Of a stretch of 64,000 nucleotides of DNA, positions 1 to 7,799 are shown in pieces (positions within the stretch are counted from its first letter, which is position 1; each line of letters opens with the position of its first letter). The position numbers and the translations under genes are program-made. The notes below the pieces were generated by a model. The model had not been told where the DNA came from, searched no databases, and saw nothing but the letters and a program-made list of their open reading frames with translations. The stretch is from [Clostridium] symbiosum. GTDB taxonomy: Bacteria > Bacillota > Clostridia > Lachnospirales > Lachnospiraceae. The stretch lies in the NCBI GenBank assembly GCA_036419695.1, contig CP143946.1:3280001-3344000 (forward strand), written 5' to 3'.

Positions 1-2
1 TG

Positions 3-1670
3 GCAGGCATTGAGATTCCTACCCTGTGTTTCTTAAAGGAAATCAATGAGATCGGCGCATGCCGCATCTGTGTTGTGGAAGTAAAGGGCGCCAGAACTCT
101 GGTTGCTTCCTGCGTATACCCAATCAATGAGGGCATGGAGGTTTGGACAAACACGCCTCAGGTGCTGGATTCCAGAAAGAAGACACTGCAGCTTCTCCTC
201 TCCAACCATGAGAGAAAATGCCTGTCCTGCGTGCGCAGCGGAGCTTGCGAACTCCAGGCGCTCTGCCGTGAGCTGGGCGTGGATGATGAAGCTTTTTACG
301 ATGGCGAGAAGACGCCGTCCGAGATCGACGACAGCGCCGCCCACATGCTCCGTGACAACAGCAAATGCATCCTCTGCCGCCGCTGTTCGGCAGTCTGCGA
401 GAATGTACAGGGGATCGGCGTAATCGGCGCCAATGAGCGCGGTTTTGCCACCAACATCGGTTCCGCATTCAATATGGGACTGGGTGAAACGAGCTGCGTT
501 TCCTGCGGCCAGTGTATTGCCGTTTGTCCAACAGGAGCACTTCAGGAAAAAGATTTTACAGATAAAGTATTTGCAGCAATTGCAGATCCAACCAAGCATG
601 TCATTGTCCAGACGGCACCCGCCGTGCGCGCCGCCCTTGGCGAAGAATTTGGCTATCCGATCGGAACCAATGTGGAAGGAAAGATGGTTTCCGCGCTTAA
701 GATGCTGGGCTTTGACAAGGTATTTGACACCGATTTCAGCGCCGACTTGACAATTATGGAGGAGGCCCACGAATTCCTTGACCGTGTTCAGAACGGCGGA
801 GTCCTTCCGCTCATCACCTCCTGTTCACCGGGCTGGATTAAATACTGCGAACACTATTTCCCGGATATGACGGAAAACCTGTCATCCTGCAAATCACCGC
901 AGCAGATGTTCGGCGCCATCGCGAAGTCCTACTACGCCGAGAAGGCCGGCATTGCCCCGAAAGACATCGTATCGGTCAGCATCATGCCGTGTACGGCCAA
1001 GAAATTCGAAATCGGCCGTGACGACCAGGATGCCAATGGAATGCCGGATGTGGACATCGCCCTGACAACGAGAGAACTGGCCAGAATGATCCGCAAAGCC
1101 GGAATTAAATTTACCACGCTCGAGGATGGCACCTATGATGCCCCAATGGGGCTCAGCACCGGCGCCGCCACGATCTTCGGCGCAACGGGCGGCGTTATGG
1201 AGGCTGCTCTCCGTACGGCGGTGGAAACCCTGACCGGGGAAGAATTAAAAGCCCTCGACTTTACCGATGTCCGCGGTACGGCAGGCATCAAGGAAGCCAC
1301 TTACAATGTGGCCGGTATGGACGTGAAGGTGGCTGTAGCCTCCGGACTCGGCAATGCCAGAGAACTCCTGAATAAGGTCAAATCAGGCGAGGCCACTTAC
1401 CACTTTATCGAGATCATGGGATGCCCGGGCGGCTGTGTAAACGGCGGCGGACAGCCCCAGCAGCCAGGCCACGTGCGCAACACCGTCGATATCCGCGGAC
1501 TGCGCGCCAAGGTGCTCTACGCCGCCGACAAGGCCAATACAATCCGTAAATCACATGAGAATCCGGCCATTAAGGAACTGTATGCAACCTATCTCGGGGA
1601 ACCGGGCAGCGCAAGGGCGCATCATTTGCTGCATACGAGTTATGTGAAGAGACGGGTTAATGAGTTATAG
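3..1670 (+). CDS. [FeFe] hydrogenase catalytic subunit, NAD(P)-linked type (5' truncated by window)
   Basis: The frame is open from the window edge, giving 555 visible residues, so probably only a few dozen are missing. Domains in order: an N-terminal [2Fe-2S] plant-ferredoxin-like region (Cys at 'TLCF' and 'GACRIC'), a His/Cys 4Fe-4S motif (HERKCLSC then GAC, spacing H-x3-C-x2-C-x5-C), two 4Fe-4S ferredoxin motifs (CILCRRCSAVC and CVSCGQCIAVC), then the H-cluster domain with all three signatures: TSCSPGW, MPCTAKKFE and the GCPGGCVNGGGQ motif. A short C-terminal small-subunit-like tail follows. This is the architecture of HydA/HndD, the H2-forming subunit of multimeric soluble hydrogenases that couple to NAD(P)H and ferredoxin. 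Partner subunits (HydB/C types) would lie to the left of the window; that is inference. The family call is firm. Confidence 0.93.
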   Translation, partial: AGIEIPTLCFLKEINEIGACRICVVEVKGARTLVASCVYPINEGMEVWTNTPQVLDSRKKTLQLLLSNHERKCLSCVRSGACELQALCRELGVDDEAFYDGEKTPSEIDDSAAHMLRDNSKCILCRRCSAVCENVQGIGVIGANERGFATNIGSAFNMGLGETSCVSCGQCIAVCPTGALQEKDFTDKVFAAIADPTKHVIVQTAPAVRAALGEEFGYPIGTNVEGKMVSALKMLGFDKVFDTDFSADLTIMEEAHEFLDRVQNGGVLPLITSCSPGWIKYCEHYFPDMTENLSSCKSPQQMFGAIAKSYYAEKAGIAPKDIVSVSIMPCTAKKFEIGRDDQDANGMPDVDIALTTRELARMIRKAGIKFTTLEDGTYDAPMGLSTGAATIFGATGGVMEAALRTAVETLTGEELKALDFTDVRGTAGIKEATYNVAGMDVKVAVASGLGNARELLNKVKSGEATYHFIEIMGCPGGCVNGGGQPQQPGHVRNTVDIRGLRAKVLYAADKANTIRKSHENPAIKELYATYLGEPGSARAHHLLHTSYVKRRVNEL

Positions 1671-1745
1671 ATTGACGAGATATCGATTGACAGAATATCG
1701 ATTGGCAGAATATAGATTCACGGAATATAAATTCACGGAATCATC
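1671..1745 (+). repeat. Five tandem copies of a 15-bp unit directly after the hydrogenase stop codon
   Basis: The first unit begins at the base after the TAG stop. Units at 1671, 1686, 1701, 1716 and 1731 read as variants of ATTGACAGAATATCG, each with a few substitutions. The repeat keeps the reading frame of the hydrogenase gene, and the third unit supplies another in-frame TAG, so a read-through product would add only about 14 residues. It is probably a slippage-derived minisatellite in the 3' UTR. Confidence 0.85.
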
Positions 1746-1802
1746 TGATTCAGTTTAGCATCAGCCATATCCCCGCTTCCCTCAAAAGCGGCGGTTATAA
1801 AT

Positions 1803-1832
1803 AGGGCAGGTACATTTTTGTGTGCCTGCCCT
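1803..1832 (+). terminator. Hairpin terminator after the hydrogenase gene
   Basis: A GGGCAGGTACA arm pairs with TGTGTGCCTGCCC across a T-rich loop. The stem is strong but is followed by CTCCTT rather than a real T tract, so it is either a weak intrinsic terminator or a 3'-end stabilising hairpin. Confidence 0.55.
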
Positions 1833-2437
1833 CTCCTTATGCGGATGAGAGCTATGGGATGGGTATTTAATTGAGGAATGAGAACGCCGCCGGGACGGTC
1901 GGGATTCGGGATGGTGAGAGGGGGTATGAGTCTTCAGTCCCGGCTTGCAGTTTGGTCGCGGGTGGGGAATCCGGGCAGAAAAAGTTCCTTCGGGAAACGC
2001 TTGCGCTCTTTGAAGTGCATAGCAGTACTAAGGCGCCAAAATACGCCGCCTAAGTACTGATGGACTTCCAGGTTCCCTGCGGAATCTTTTTCTCCCGGAT
2101 TCCCCACGGGAAGGTTATGGCCCGGGACTGAAGACGCGAAGGTTGTCGCCATCCCGATCCCCGGCCTGCGGCCGCTGAATTGTTCTTATTCCTTCAAAGG
2201 GGGAGGTATTGTCGCTGCCACCACATTTCCTCGTATTACGGAAGAATGCCTTCTGTATGGTATTCAATTGATAAATCAGAGCTTTAGCGCCTGACCTATC
2301 CTTGAATAACCATTGAATTTTTTGATTCATCATTAGATATAGCTTTGGATTTTTCTCTGAATCCAGCTTGAAATACCTTCATAAGGTAAAAGATTCACGG
2401 CTACATAGTGGCCGCGACAATACCTCCCCCTTACTCG

Positions 2438-2485
2438 TATAATAAGTTTATAGCCAGTTAACATAGGCTGTAAACTTATTTTTTT
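2438..2485 (+). terminator. Terminator-like hairpin at the IS left end, overlapping a TATAAT -10 box
   Basis: Arms at 2441-2455 and 2466-2480 form a 15-bp stem with one G-T pair, and seven T residues follow. Transcripts entering from the left would be expected to stop here. The -10 hexamer TATAAT is at 2438-2443. In the circular element it would be preceded, 17 bp away, by the TTGACA of the right end (4232-4237). A transcript from that junction promoter would start near 2450, inside the left arm, and would lose most of the stem. Confidence 0.75.
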
Positions 2486-2865
2486 CTAGTATAGATGTAA
2501 GGAATTTCTATGTTGTCATATCAGGAGGGGTCTCCTCCAGGAGTGCTGGTCCATCCTTTTCTCATCTATACTGTTTACTGGTTACTTTCTATCAAAGCCT
2601 CCCGGTGCTATAATGGTTCTCAGTGGAATCTTAGCTAAGGTCACTGCTGCCCCCGCATGCAAAGCCTTTGGCTATTGCTTATCAAGCTTGCAGCCCAGAC
2701 GGTGTGCCATGACTGCTTACACAAATGCTGCATCACCAGTTCCAGCCTCCAGCAGGGTATTTCTACTGGTTCAATGCTGATATCGCGAGGTTGCAGCCGG
2801 TACACCGAATCGGGATAAGCTTTGGCTATGTTTCCCCATTCTTACATGAAAGGTGGTGATTACAC
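2450..2865 (+). ncRNA. Candidate bridge (guide) RNA region of the IS110 element
   Basis: This 416-nt stretch between the left end and the transposase start has no open frame and contains several stems. A 10-bp stem at 2488-2497 and 2563-2572 encloses an internal loop capped by an AGGAG/CTCCT hairpin (2523-2536). A second hairpin uses CAGTG and CACTG around 2631-2645 with a CTTAGCTAAG core. Two loop-bearing stems are what bridge RNAs of the IS110 subgroup have. In the first loop GTAAGG (2497-2502) complements CCTTAC of the left target, but I could not assign all four guide segments. The RNA boundaries are inferred. Confidence 0.5.
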
Positions 2866-4143
2866 ATGAAGAAAACCGATTACCTGTCAACGCTTTTTGT
2901 TGGAATCGACATTGGTTCCCGCTTAAACGTTATCTCTGCTTTGAATTTCGAGCAGGACTTCCTTATCCGCATGGTCCCCATCCCTAACGCCCAGTATGGC
3001 GCTGAGAGGATGGGGCAGATGATAGTGGAAGTTCTGGAACAGCACCATGAGTTCCTTTCCGTTATCATCGGTTTGGAGTCTACCGGTTTTTATGGCGTCC
3101 ACATTGCCAATTACCTTTCCACCTGCGAAAGGCTGGCCCCTTTCGGCACGAAGGTTTACTGCCTTAACCCCAAGGAAGTGGCAAAGTACAAAGGATCCTT
3201 CAATTCCCTTGATAAGAACGATGGGATCGATTCCTTTGTCATTGCCGATTTCGCCAGGGTAGGGCGGATTAAAACCCAGCCGTGGCGTGGGGCACAGTAT
3301 CTTGCCCTCCAGCGCCTTACCAGGCACCGGCTTCACATTACGGAATGTATGGCCAAGGAGAAAACCTACATGCTCAACAACATCTTCCTCAAATTCAGTG
3401 AGTTTGCCATGCTGAACAAGGAGGAACATCCTTTTTCTGACAAATATGGTGCCACCGCAGAAGCAGTCCTTACGGAATACCTTTCGACCGAGGCCATTGT
3501 AAATGCTTCGGTCGATGAGCTGGTTGCATTCATCAGCTCCAAGAGCCGTGGACGAATCTCCGATCCGGAGCAGACCACTTATCTGCTTCAAAAGGCGGCC
3601 ACTAATTCCTACCGGCTGGACAAGTGTCTTTATGAACCGCTGACGGTCTCCATCGGGTGTTCTTTTAACTGTATCAATGCATTTGAAAAAGAACTCAAAG
3701 CAATTGATGATGCCATTTTAAGGACGGTGAAGGGGCTGAACCCTACCGAGTACCAGATCCTCAACTCCGTTCCCGGAATCGGCAAGGTTTATGCCAGTGG
3801 TATCCTTGCTGAAATCGGCACAATCAAGTGTTTCAAAAACAACGATGCACTTGCCAAGTATTGTGGCATTGTCTGGAAGGAAAACCAGTCCGGGATATTT
3901 GATGCAGAAGACACGCCTATGAATAAAGCCGGCAACCGTTATCTGCGTTATTACATGATAGAGGCCGCAGGCAGTGTCATGAATCACTGTCCGGAATACA
4001 AGGCCTTTTATGACAAAAAATTTGCTGAGGTGAGAACCCATCGGCACAAACGAGCACTCGCGTTGACTTCCCGTAAACTGATACGTATGCTTTTTGGACT
4101 GCTGGACAAAAGCCAACTCTACTCTGTGGAAAAGAGTAGGTAA
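2866..4143 (+). CDS. IS110-family transposase (DEDD recombinase)
   Basis: This protein of 425 residues is the recombinase of the element. The N-terminal RuvC-like DEDD domain shows D15 in GIDIGS, E71 in GLESTGFYG, and D119/D122 in DKNDGIDSF. The C-terminal Tnp IS116/IS110/IS902 domain shows the helix-hairpin-helix-like SVPGIGKVYASGILAEIG (about 301-318), then YCGIVWKENQSG with a candidate nucleophilic serine S342, and the AGNRYLRYYM motif. The start is preceded by AAAGGTGGTG at good spacing. The gene looks intact, with no frameshift, so the copy may be active. The family assignment is firm; activity is inferred. Confidence 0.95.
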   Translation: MKKTDYLSTLFVGIDIGSRLNVISALNFEQDFLIRMVPIPNAQYGAERMGQMIVEVLEQHHEFLSVIIGLESTGFYGVHIANYLSTCERLAPFGTKVYCLNPKEVAKYKGSFNSLDKNDGIDSFVIADFARVGRIKTQPWRGAQYLALQRLTRHRLHITECMAKEKTYMLNNIFLKFSEFAMLNKEEHPFSDKYGATAEAVLTEYLSTEAIVNASVDELVAFISSKSRGRISDPEQTTYLLQKAATNSYRLDKCLYEPLTVSIGCSFNCINAFEKELKAIDDAILRTVKGLNPTEYQILNSVPGIGKVYASGILAEIGTIKCFKNNDALAKYCGIVWKENQSGIFDAEDTPMNKAGNRYLRYYMIEAAGSVMNHCPEYKAFYDKKFAEVRTHRHKRALALTSRKLIRMLFGLLDKSQLYSVEKSR

Positions 4144-4231
4144 TCCATAGTATATACCGAACTTACGTTTCTTTTGAATCGTAGGTCTATTAAAGTTACC
4201 TTTCTTATAGAAAATCTTTTTCATTTACCTC

Positions 4232-4252
4232 TTGACATTTCACCAAATTGCT
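4232..4252 (+). promoter_or_regulatory. IS right end carrying an outward -35 box (TTGACA)
   Basis: TTGACA at 4232-4237 lies 13 bp before the terminal CT (4251-4252). When the two ends are joined in a circle, the spacer to TATAAT at 2438-2443 is exactly 17 bp (13 from the right end, CT, then CG). In the integrated state no TATAAT follows: the sequence continues TGACGAAAG, so the half-promoter should be silent. Confidence 0.8.
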
Positions 4253-4607
4253 TGACGAAAGAGACAATCAGCCCCTGAACCCGGCGGACGGGGCAACACA
4301 CTTCGCTGAGTCTTCAGTCCCGTCGACAACCTGCCCGGGGAAGGAAGGATAAAAGATTCCGAAGGGGACATTGGAATCCGCCGGTGCTTGATGAGGTTTT
4401 TTCGAATCTAGCATCCGCTGCGCATTCCACAAGCGAGAGCGAGTCCCCGTAGGAATCTTTTATCCTGGATTCCCCCTCACCACAACCTATAAACCGGGAC
4501 TGAAGACTCAGCCATCCAACCCACCCCCCCGTCCGCCGTCTTACAGAGGCGTCCCCGCATCTCAATTAAATCCTCATATAGATGCACTATAAAAATCCTC
4601 CCCTGAC

Positions 4608-4689
4608 TAATTGACTATCCCCTTATTCCTAACAGCTATAAGGTTATAGTCAATTAGCATTATACTTTTTGCACAAATAAGTATATAAT
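4608..4689 (+). promoter_or_regulatory. glnA upstream region: inverted repeat and -10 box
   Basis: TAATTGACTAT (4608-4618) is repeated as its exact inverse ATAGTCAATTA (4646-4656) with 27 bp between, an operator-like arrangement. A consensus TATAAT -10 follows at 4684-4689 without a clear -35 at 17 bp. The arrangement suggests regulated transcription of glnA. It does not match the GlnR/TnrA consensus TGTNA-N7-TNACA. Confidence 0.45.
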
Positions 4690-4737
4690 ATTATTAAAAA
4701 TATAGCAAAATAACACAAATATCAAAGGAGAGGTCTT

Positions 4738-6168
4738 ATGAAAACAAGTATTGATGTACGTAATATGTGCGAAGAGCACCAGATTAAAATGATTGATTTC
4801 AAGATGATTGACATCAATGGAAGATGGCATCACGTAACGATTCCCGTTGCCCGTTTTACCGAAGATACCTTCACCTATGGAATTGGATTTGACGGTTCTA
4901 ATTACGGCTTTGCTCCTATTGAAAAAAGTGATATGGTATTTATTCCGGATCCGGAAACTGCCGCTGTTGATCCTTTTGCCGAGATTCCTACTCTTACCAT
5001 GAGCGGTGATGTATGTGTCATCGGCAAAGATAAAAATATTCCGTTTGACCAATACCCCAAGAATGTATGTAAGAAATCCGTGGAGTATATGAAGGAACAG
5101 GGAATAGCAGACGAGATGTTAATTGGCCCAGAATTTGAATTCTATCTGTTTGATCATGTAAGCTATCAGGTTACTCCGCAGAGAAGTTCCTATACGGTAG
5201 ATACAAAACAGGCCGAGTGGAACAGCGGCCGCGATGATATCCCCAATAACGGCTATGAAGTTGGATACAAAGGCGGTTATCACGCAACTGCCCCGCAGGA
5301 TATCGGTTTTGACATAAGAAATAAGATGTGTCTGGCACTGGAGGACTGGGGTGTGAAGGTGAAATACCACCATCACGAAGTCGGCGGCCCCGGCCAGATG
5401 GAGATCGAAGTAGAACTTGGCGATCTCGTTACCATGGCCGATAACACGATGATTATCAAATATGTGATTCAGAATACAGCGGCAAAAGAAGGAAAGACGG
5501 CTACTTTCATGCCGAAACCCATTTATAAAGAAGCTGGTAACGGCATGCACGTACATATGCTGCTGAAGAAAGACGGCCAGCCCATTTTCTATGATGAAAA
5601 CGGCTACTCCTGTCTCAGTGAAACTGCCCATTATTTTATGGGAGGACTGCTGAAGCATATTGCTTCCCTGTGCGCCTTTACCAACCCATCCACCAACTCC
5701 TTTAAACGTCTGGTTCCCGGATATGAGGCGCCGGTAACTATTGGATATGCAACCTCCAACCGAAGCGCCGTAATCCGTATCCCGGCTTACGCAAAGTCTC
5801 CTGATACAAAACGCTTCGAGATCAGAAACCCGGATGGCACGGCAAACCCGTATTACGCCTACGCCGCTCTTCTGATGGCCGGGCTGGATGGAATTAAGAA
5901 TAAGATTGATCCTCATGAGAACGGCTGGGGACCATATGACTTTAACCTGTATCATCTGACCGAGGAGGAGAAAAAGAAAATCAAAGGACTGCCGAAATCC
6001 CTTGGTGAGGCACTGGATGCGCTGGAAGCCGACCATGAGTACCTGACAGCCGGAGGCGTATTCCCCGAAAGGCTGATTGAGATTTGGCTGGAGCAGAAAA
6101 GGAAAGAACTGGCGGAGATGGAGCAGATTCCGAATCCGGCGGAGTTTAAGATGTATTATGATTTGTAA
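4738..6168 (+). CDS. glnA: Glutamine synthetase, type I
   Basis: The enzyme joins ammonia to glutamate using ATP and is the main nitrogen-assimilation step in the cytoplasm. The 476-residue protein has the beta-grasp N-domain with FDGSNYG (about 50-57) and the catalytic barrel: GPEFEFYLFD, HHHEVGGPGQMEIE (metal-binding His and Glu), KPIYKEAGNGMHVHM (nucleotide/substrate loop), TNSFKRLVPGYEAP and NRSAVIRIP. The AAAGGAGAGGTC ribosome site sits 6 nt before the ATG. It is monocistronic, with a strong hairpin directly after it. Regulation is probably through the upstream inverted repeat. All expected motifs are present. Confidence 0.97.
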   Translation: MKTSIDVRNMCEEHQIKMIDFKMIDINGRWHHVTIPVARFTEDTFTYGIGFDGSNYGFAPIEKSDMVFIPDPETAAVDPFAEIPTLTMSGDVCVIGKDKNIPFDQYPKNVCKKSVEYMKEQGIADEMLIGPEFEFYLFDHVSYQVTPQRSSYTVDTKQAEWNSGRDDIPNNGYEVGYKGGYHATAPQDIGFDIRNKMCLALEDWGVKVKYHHHEVGGPGQMEIEVELGDLVTMADNTMIIKYVIQNTAAKEGKTATFMPKPIYKEAGNGMHVHMLLKKDGQPIFYDENGYSCLSETAHYFMGGLLKHIASLCAFTNPSTNSFKRLVPGYEAPVTIGYATSNRSAVIRIPAYAKSPDTKRFEIRNPDGTANPYYAYAALLMAGLDGIKNKIDPHENGWGPYDFNLYHLTEEEKKKIKGLPKSLGEALDALEADHEYLTAGGVFPERLIEIWLEQKRKELAEMEQIPNPAEFKMYYDL

Positions 6169-6171
6169 GGT

Positions 6172-6240
6172 GAACTTATAAACAGAAAGGGAACCGTCCG
6201 GGGTAGTGCCGGGCGGTTCCCTCTTTCTGCTTATAAGTTC
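6172..6240. terminator. Long terminator hairpin between glnA and the dlt operon
   Basis: GAACTTATAA (6172-6181) pairs with TTATAAGTTC (6231-6240), and the inner arms (AGAAAGGGAACCGTCC and its complement) continue the stem almost to the loop. It lies between convergent genes and probably serves glnA and, from the other side, dltX. No T tract of note follows on either strand. Confidence 0.7.
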
Positions 6241-6250
6241 TGGTTCCCGT

Positions 6251-6400
6251 TTAAAACTGGCTATAAATGAATTCTGGTGCCGACGACAATTCTGCATATA
6301 AAAGATATATAAAAATCAAGACCATCAGTATCCATATTACAATGCCATATTTTATTACTGATACATATTTATTCTGATTTATCTTTTTTATAAAACTCAT
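6251..6400 (-). CDS. dltX: DltX, small membrane protein of the D-alanylation system
   Basis: This 49-residue protein has one hydrophobic helix (about residues 15-33) and ends in EFIYSQF. That matches the conserved C-terminal FIYNEF-type motif of DltX, the small protein needed with DltB/DltD to pass D-alanine to the cell-surface polymer. The chosen start is the ATG at 6400, with GAGG six bases upstream. The frame is open further upstream, but that part overlaps dltD and looks non-coding. The gene overlaps the end of dltD by about 30 nt. In Bacillus-type operons dltX is at the front; here it is last. The call rests on the C-terminal motif, topology and location. Confidence 0.82.
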   Translation of the reverse strand: MSFIKKINQNKYVSVIKYGIVIWILMVLIFIYLLYAELSSAPEFIYSQF

Positions 6401-7550
6401 ATATTGCCTCATCCAAATAGACCCATCCTTTCCATCCCAAGTGCATGACATCTTTTAAAAAGTATAGTTCATACTCTTTATCGGAGAAATCGGCCAAAGG
6501 AACCTGATATTCTTCACTAATCTCTCTGATCTTTTGATAATATCCCTCACGATCATCTTTTGGAAATCCAGTCCAGTCATACCATCTTCCGTTAACAGGA
6601 ACGCTTACAAGTAATGGTGTGATCTCTGTTTCCCGGCATACATCCAAAAACAGTCTTAAATCATCATATTCCTGGGAATCCAAATAGCTGGCAGTACTAT
6701 TGGTATTCTTACTTGTTTCCAGGCCATCCCGTACATAGGTATTATAGTAATCGTCATAAATACCGAACTCATTATTCGTGCATGCCATTTTTCCTACATT
6801 CGCTGCTGTTTTCTTCATTTGCCCAAAATCAATTTGCTCTGCTTTGACCTCTTTTTTATCATCCGATGTCTCTGAAGTGACATTTTTCAACTGTCTTTTC
6901 AAACTATGCAGCTGCTTTATGTCCATGAACTGATTGTATAATCCCATTTCAATATGTTCAATCGGATTTAAGGTATGATTCAAATATACTTTTTCATACT
7001 TTATAATTCGTTTTAGCTGTTTTGGATCCTTCTCCAAAAGAGTCTTCATGCGATTTGTCAGCCGTCTTTTTGTGTCTGACGATATCTGAGCATTTTTCAT
7101 GAAGTCCACATAGGTTCTTTCGGAAAATCGACTGGCATAGATCTCTGAAGTAAGATGCTCCTTAGTGAACCATTGTGGAGAAAGAATTAAAACCACCTTT
7201 TTATCAGGCAAAAGTGAAGATAGAGCCCCTACATTTATTGCATGGTGAATACTTTGTGTATATCCTCTTCCAATCAGAACCATGTTGAAATCGGAATACC
7301 CATTCTGAAACAAGTAAGGCGGATAAGCCACTTCGTCTGCTGCAGACAATTCTGAAGATCCAAATACAGGTATTGTCTTCTCATCTAGCACTGCTTCCAT
7401 TGCTTCCATACAAGAATTCCGCTCATCCGTATTATGATATGTCAATTCTGTCTTCTTTTTGATAATTGACAAATGCTCGAAATGATAGATGCCTGCCCAC
7501 GTAAAAATAAATAATACTGACGCAGTTAGAAAAGCAAGGATTCTTCTCAT
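6369..7550 (-). CDS. dltD: DltD, D-alanyl transfer protein
   Basis: DltD is a membrane-anchored extracytoplasmic esterase-fold protein that completes transfer of D-alanine to (lipo)teichoic acid or a similar polymer. Of 393 residues, 4-23 form an uncleaved membrane anchor. The SGNH-like catalytic elements are visible: FGSSELS (serine, near residue 65) and KDVMHLGWKGW near the C-terminus (Asp/His). The start codon overlaps the dltC stop by 4 nt (ATGA), showing tight coupling. Length fits the family. Confidence 0.93.
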   Translation of the reverse strand: MRRILAFLTASVLFIFTWAGIYHFEHLSIIKKKTELTYHNTDERNSCMEAMEAVLDEKTIPVFGSSELSAADEVAYPPYLFQNGYSDFNMVLIGRGYTQSIHHAINVGALSSLLPDKKVVLILSPQWFTKEHLTSEIYASRFSERTYVDFMKNAQISSDTKRRLTNRMKTLLEKDPKQLKRIIKYEKVYLNHTLNPIEHIEMGLYNQFMDIKQLHSLKRQLKNVTSETSDDKKEVKAEQIDFGQMKKTAANVGKMACTNNEFGIYDDYYNTYVRDGLETSKNTNSTASYLDSQEYDDLRLFLDVCRETEITPLLVSVPVNGRWYDWTGFPKDDREGYYQKIREISEEYQVPLADFSDKEYELYFLKDVMHLGWKGWVYLDEAIYEFYKKDKSE

Positions 7551-7780
7551 TTTACTCGCTCCTGAATTAAATCAATAATCTTCTGCGCTGTATTAATATC
7601 TGCCCGTTCAATTTCAGATGGTGCAATAATAATTCCAAACTGATCTTCAATATCGAATAATAATTCCGCAAATGTCAGCGAATCAAGAAGGCCTGTCTTA
7701 AATAAATCAATTCCCCTATTCGTCTTTACGACTTCATCTTCACATAACTCAGCCAACATTTCTAATACTTTCTCTTCCAT
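7547..7780 (-). CDS. dltC: DltC, D-alanyl carrier protein
   Basis: This acyl-carrier-like protein of 77 residues has FKTGLLDSLTFAEL, where the serine of DSL takes the 4'-phosphopantetheine arm that carries D-alanine. The ATG at 7780 is preferred because GGGAG lies just upstream. An ATG at 7792 would add four residues but puts the Shine-Dalgarno directly against the codon. It sits between dltB and dltD with minimal spacing. Confidence 0.93.
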   Translation of the reverse strand: MEEKVLEMLAELCEDEVVKTNRGIDLFKTGLLDSLTFAELLFDIEDQFGIIIAPSEIERADINTAQKIIDLIQERVK

Positions 7781-7799
7781 TTTCTCCCTCATCCTCTCT

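Larger units (their letters stand above)
2434..4252 (+). mobile_element. IS110-family insertion sequence, complete, ends defined by two uninterrupted copies of its target
   Basis: Repeat copies B (40141-40160) and C (47455-47470) read continuously through the position where copy A is interrupted, so the empty site is CCTTACT joined to TGACGAAAG. In copy A a CT dinucleotide stands at both ends (2434-2435 and 4251-4252), which matches the two-base core that IS110 recombinases share between donor and target. The inserted unit is 1817 bp counting one CT. It carries one DEDD transposase gene, a long 5' non-coding end (2436-2865) and a short 3' end (4144-4250). The long left non-coding end fits the IS110 subgroup, where the guide (bridge) RNA is encoded upstream of the transposase, rather than the IS1111 subgroup. 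Confidence 0.92.
1865..4571 (+). repeat. Foldback repeat, copy A (interrupted by the IS110 element)
   Basis: The element starts with ATTTAATTGAG and ends with its exact inverse at 4561-4571. Without the insertion it is about 890 bp and consists of three foldbacks. Module I has outer arms near 1907 and 2149 and inner arms at 1927-1943 and 2122-2135. Module II has arms of 23 nt at 2199-2221 and 2408-2430 with one mismatch. Module III has arms at 4282-4293 and 4528-4539 and a perfect 18-nt inverted repeat at 4305-4322 and 4495-4512. The IS110 element sits between modules II and III. Near-identical units lie at 39696 and 46896. Short open frames inside it are by-products of the GC-rich arms and are not called as genes. 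Confidence 0.9.

Noticed and set aside
1671..1745. CRISPR-like array
   Set aside because: Units are contiguous 15-mers without spacers and there are no cas genes nearby.
1871..2333. Open frames inside the foldback repeats, similar in all three copies (for example starting MRNENAAGT)
   Set aside because: The similarity follows from the repeat's DNA identity. The frames differ in length, shift between copies, lack ribosome sites, and change by paired substitutions that fit folding and not coding.
2866..4143. IS1111-subgroup assignment of the transposase
   Set aside because: The long non-coding region is upstream of the gene and only about 110 bp lie downstream, which fits the IS110 subgroup better.
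5119..6297. Long minus-strand frame opposite glnA (392 codons)
   Set aside because: It is the antisense shadow of a well-supported gene, with low-complexity composition and no start signal.
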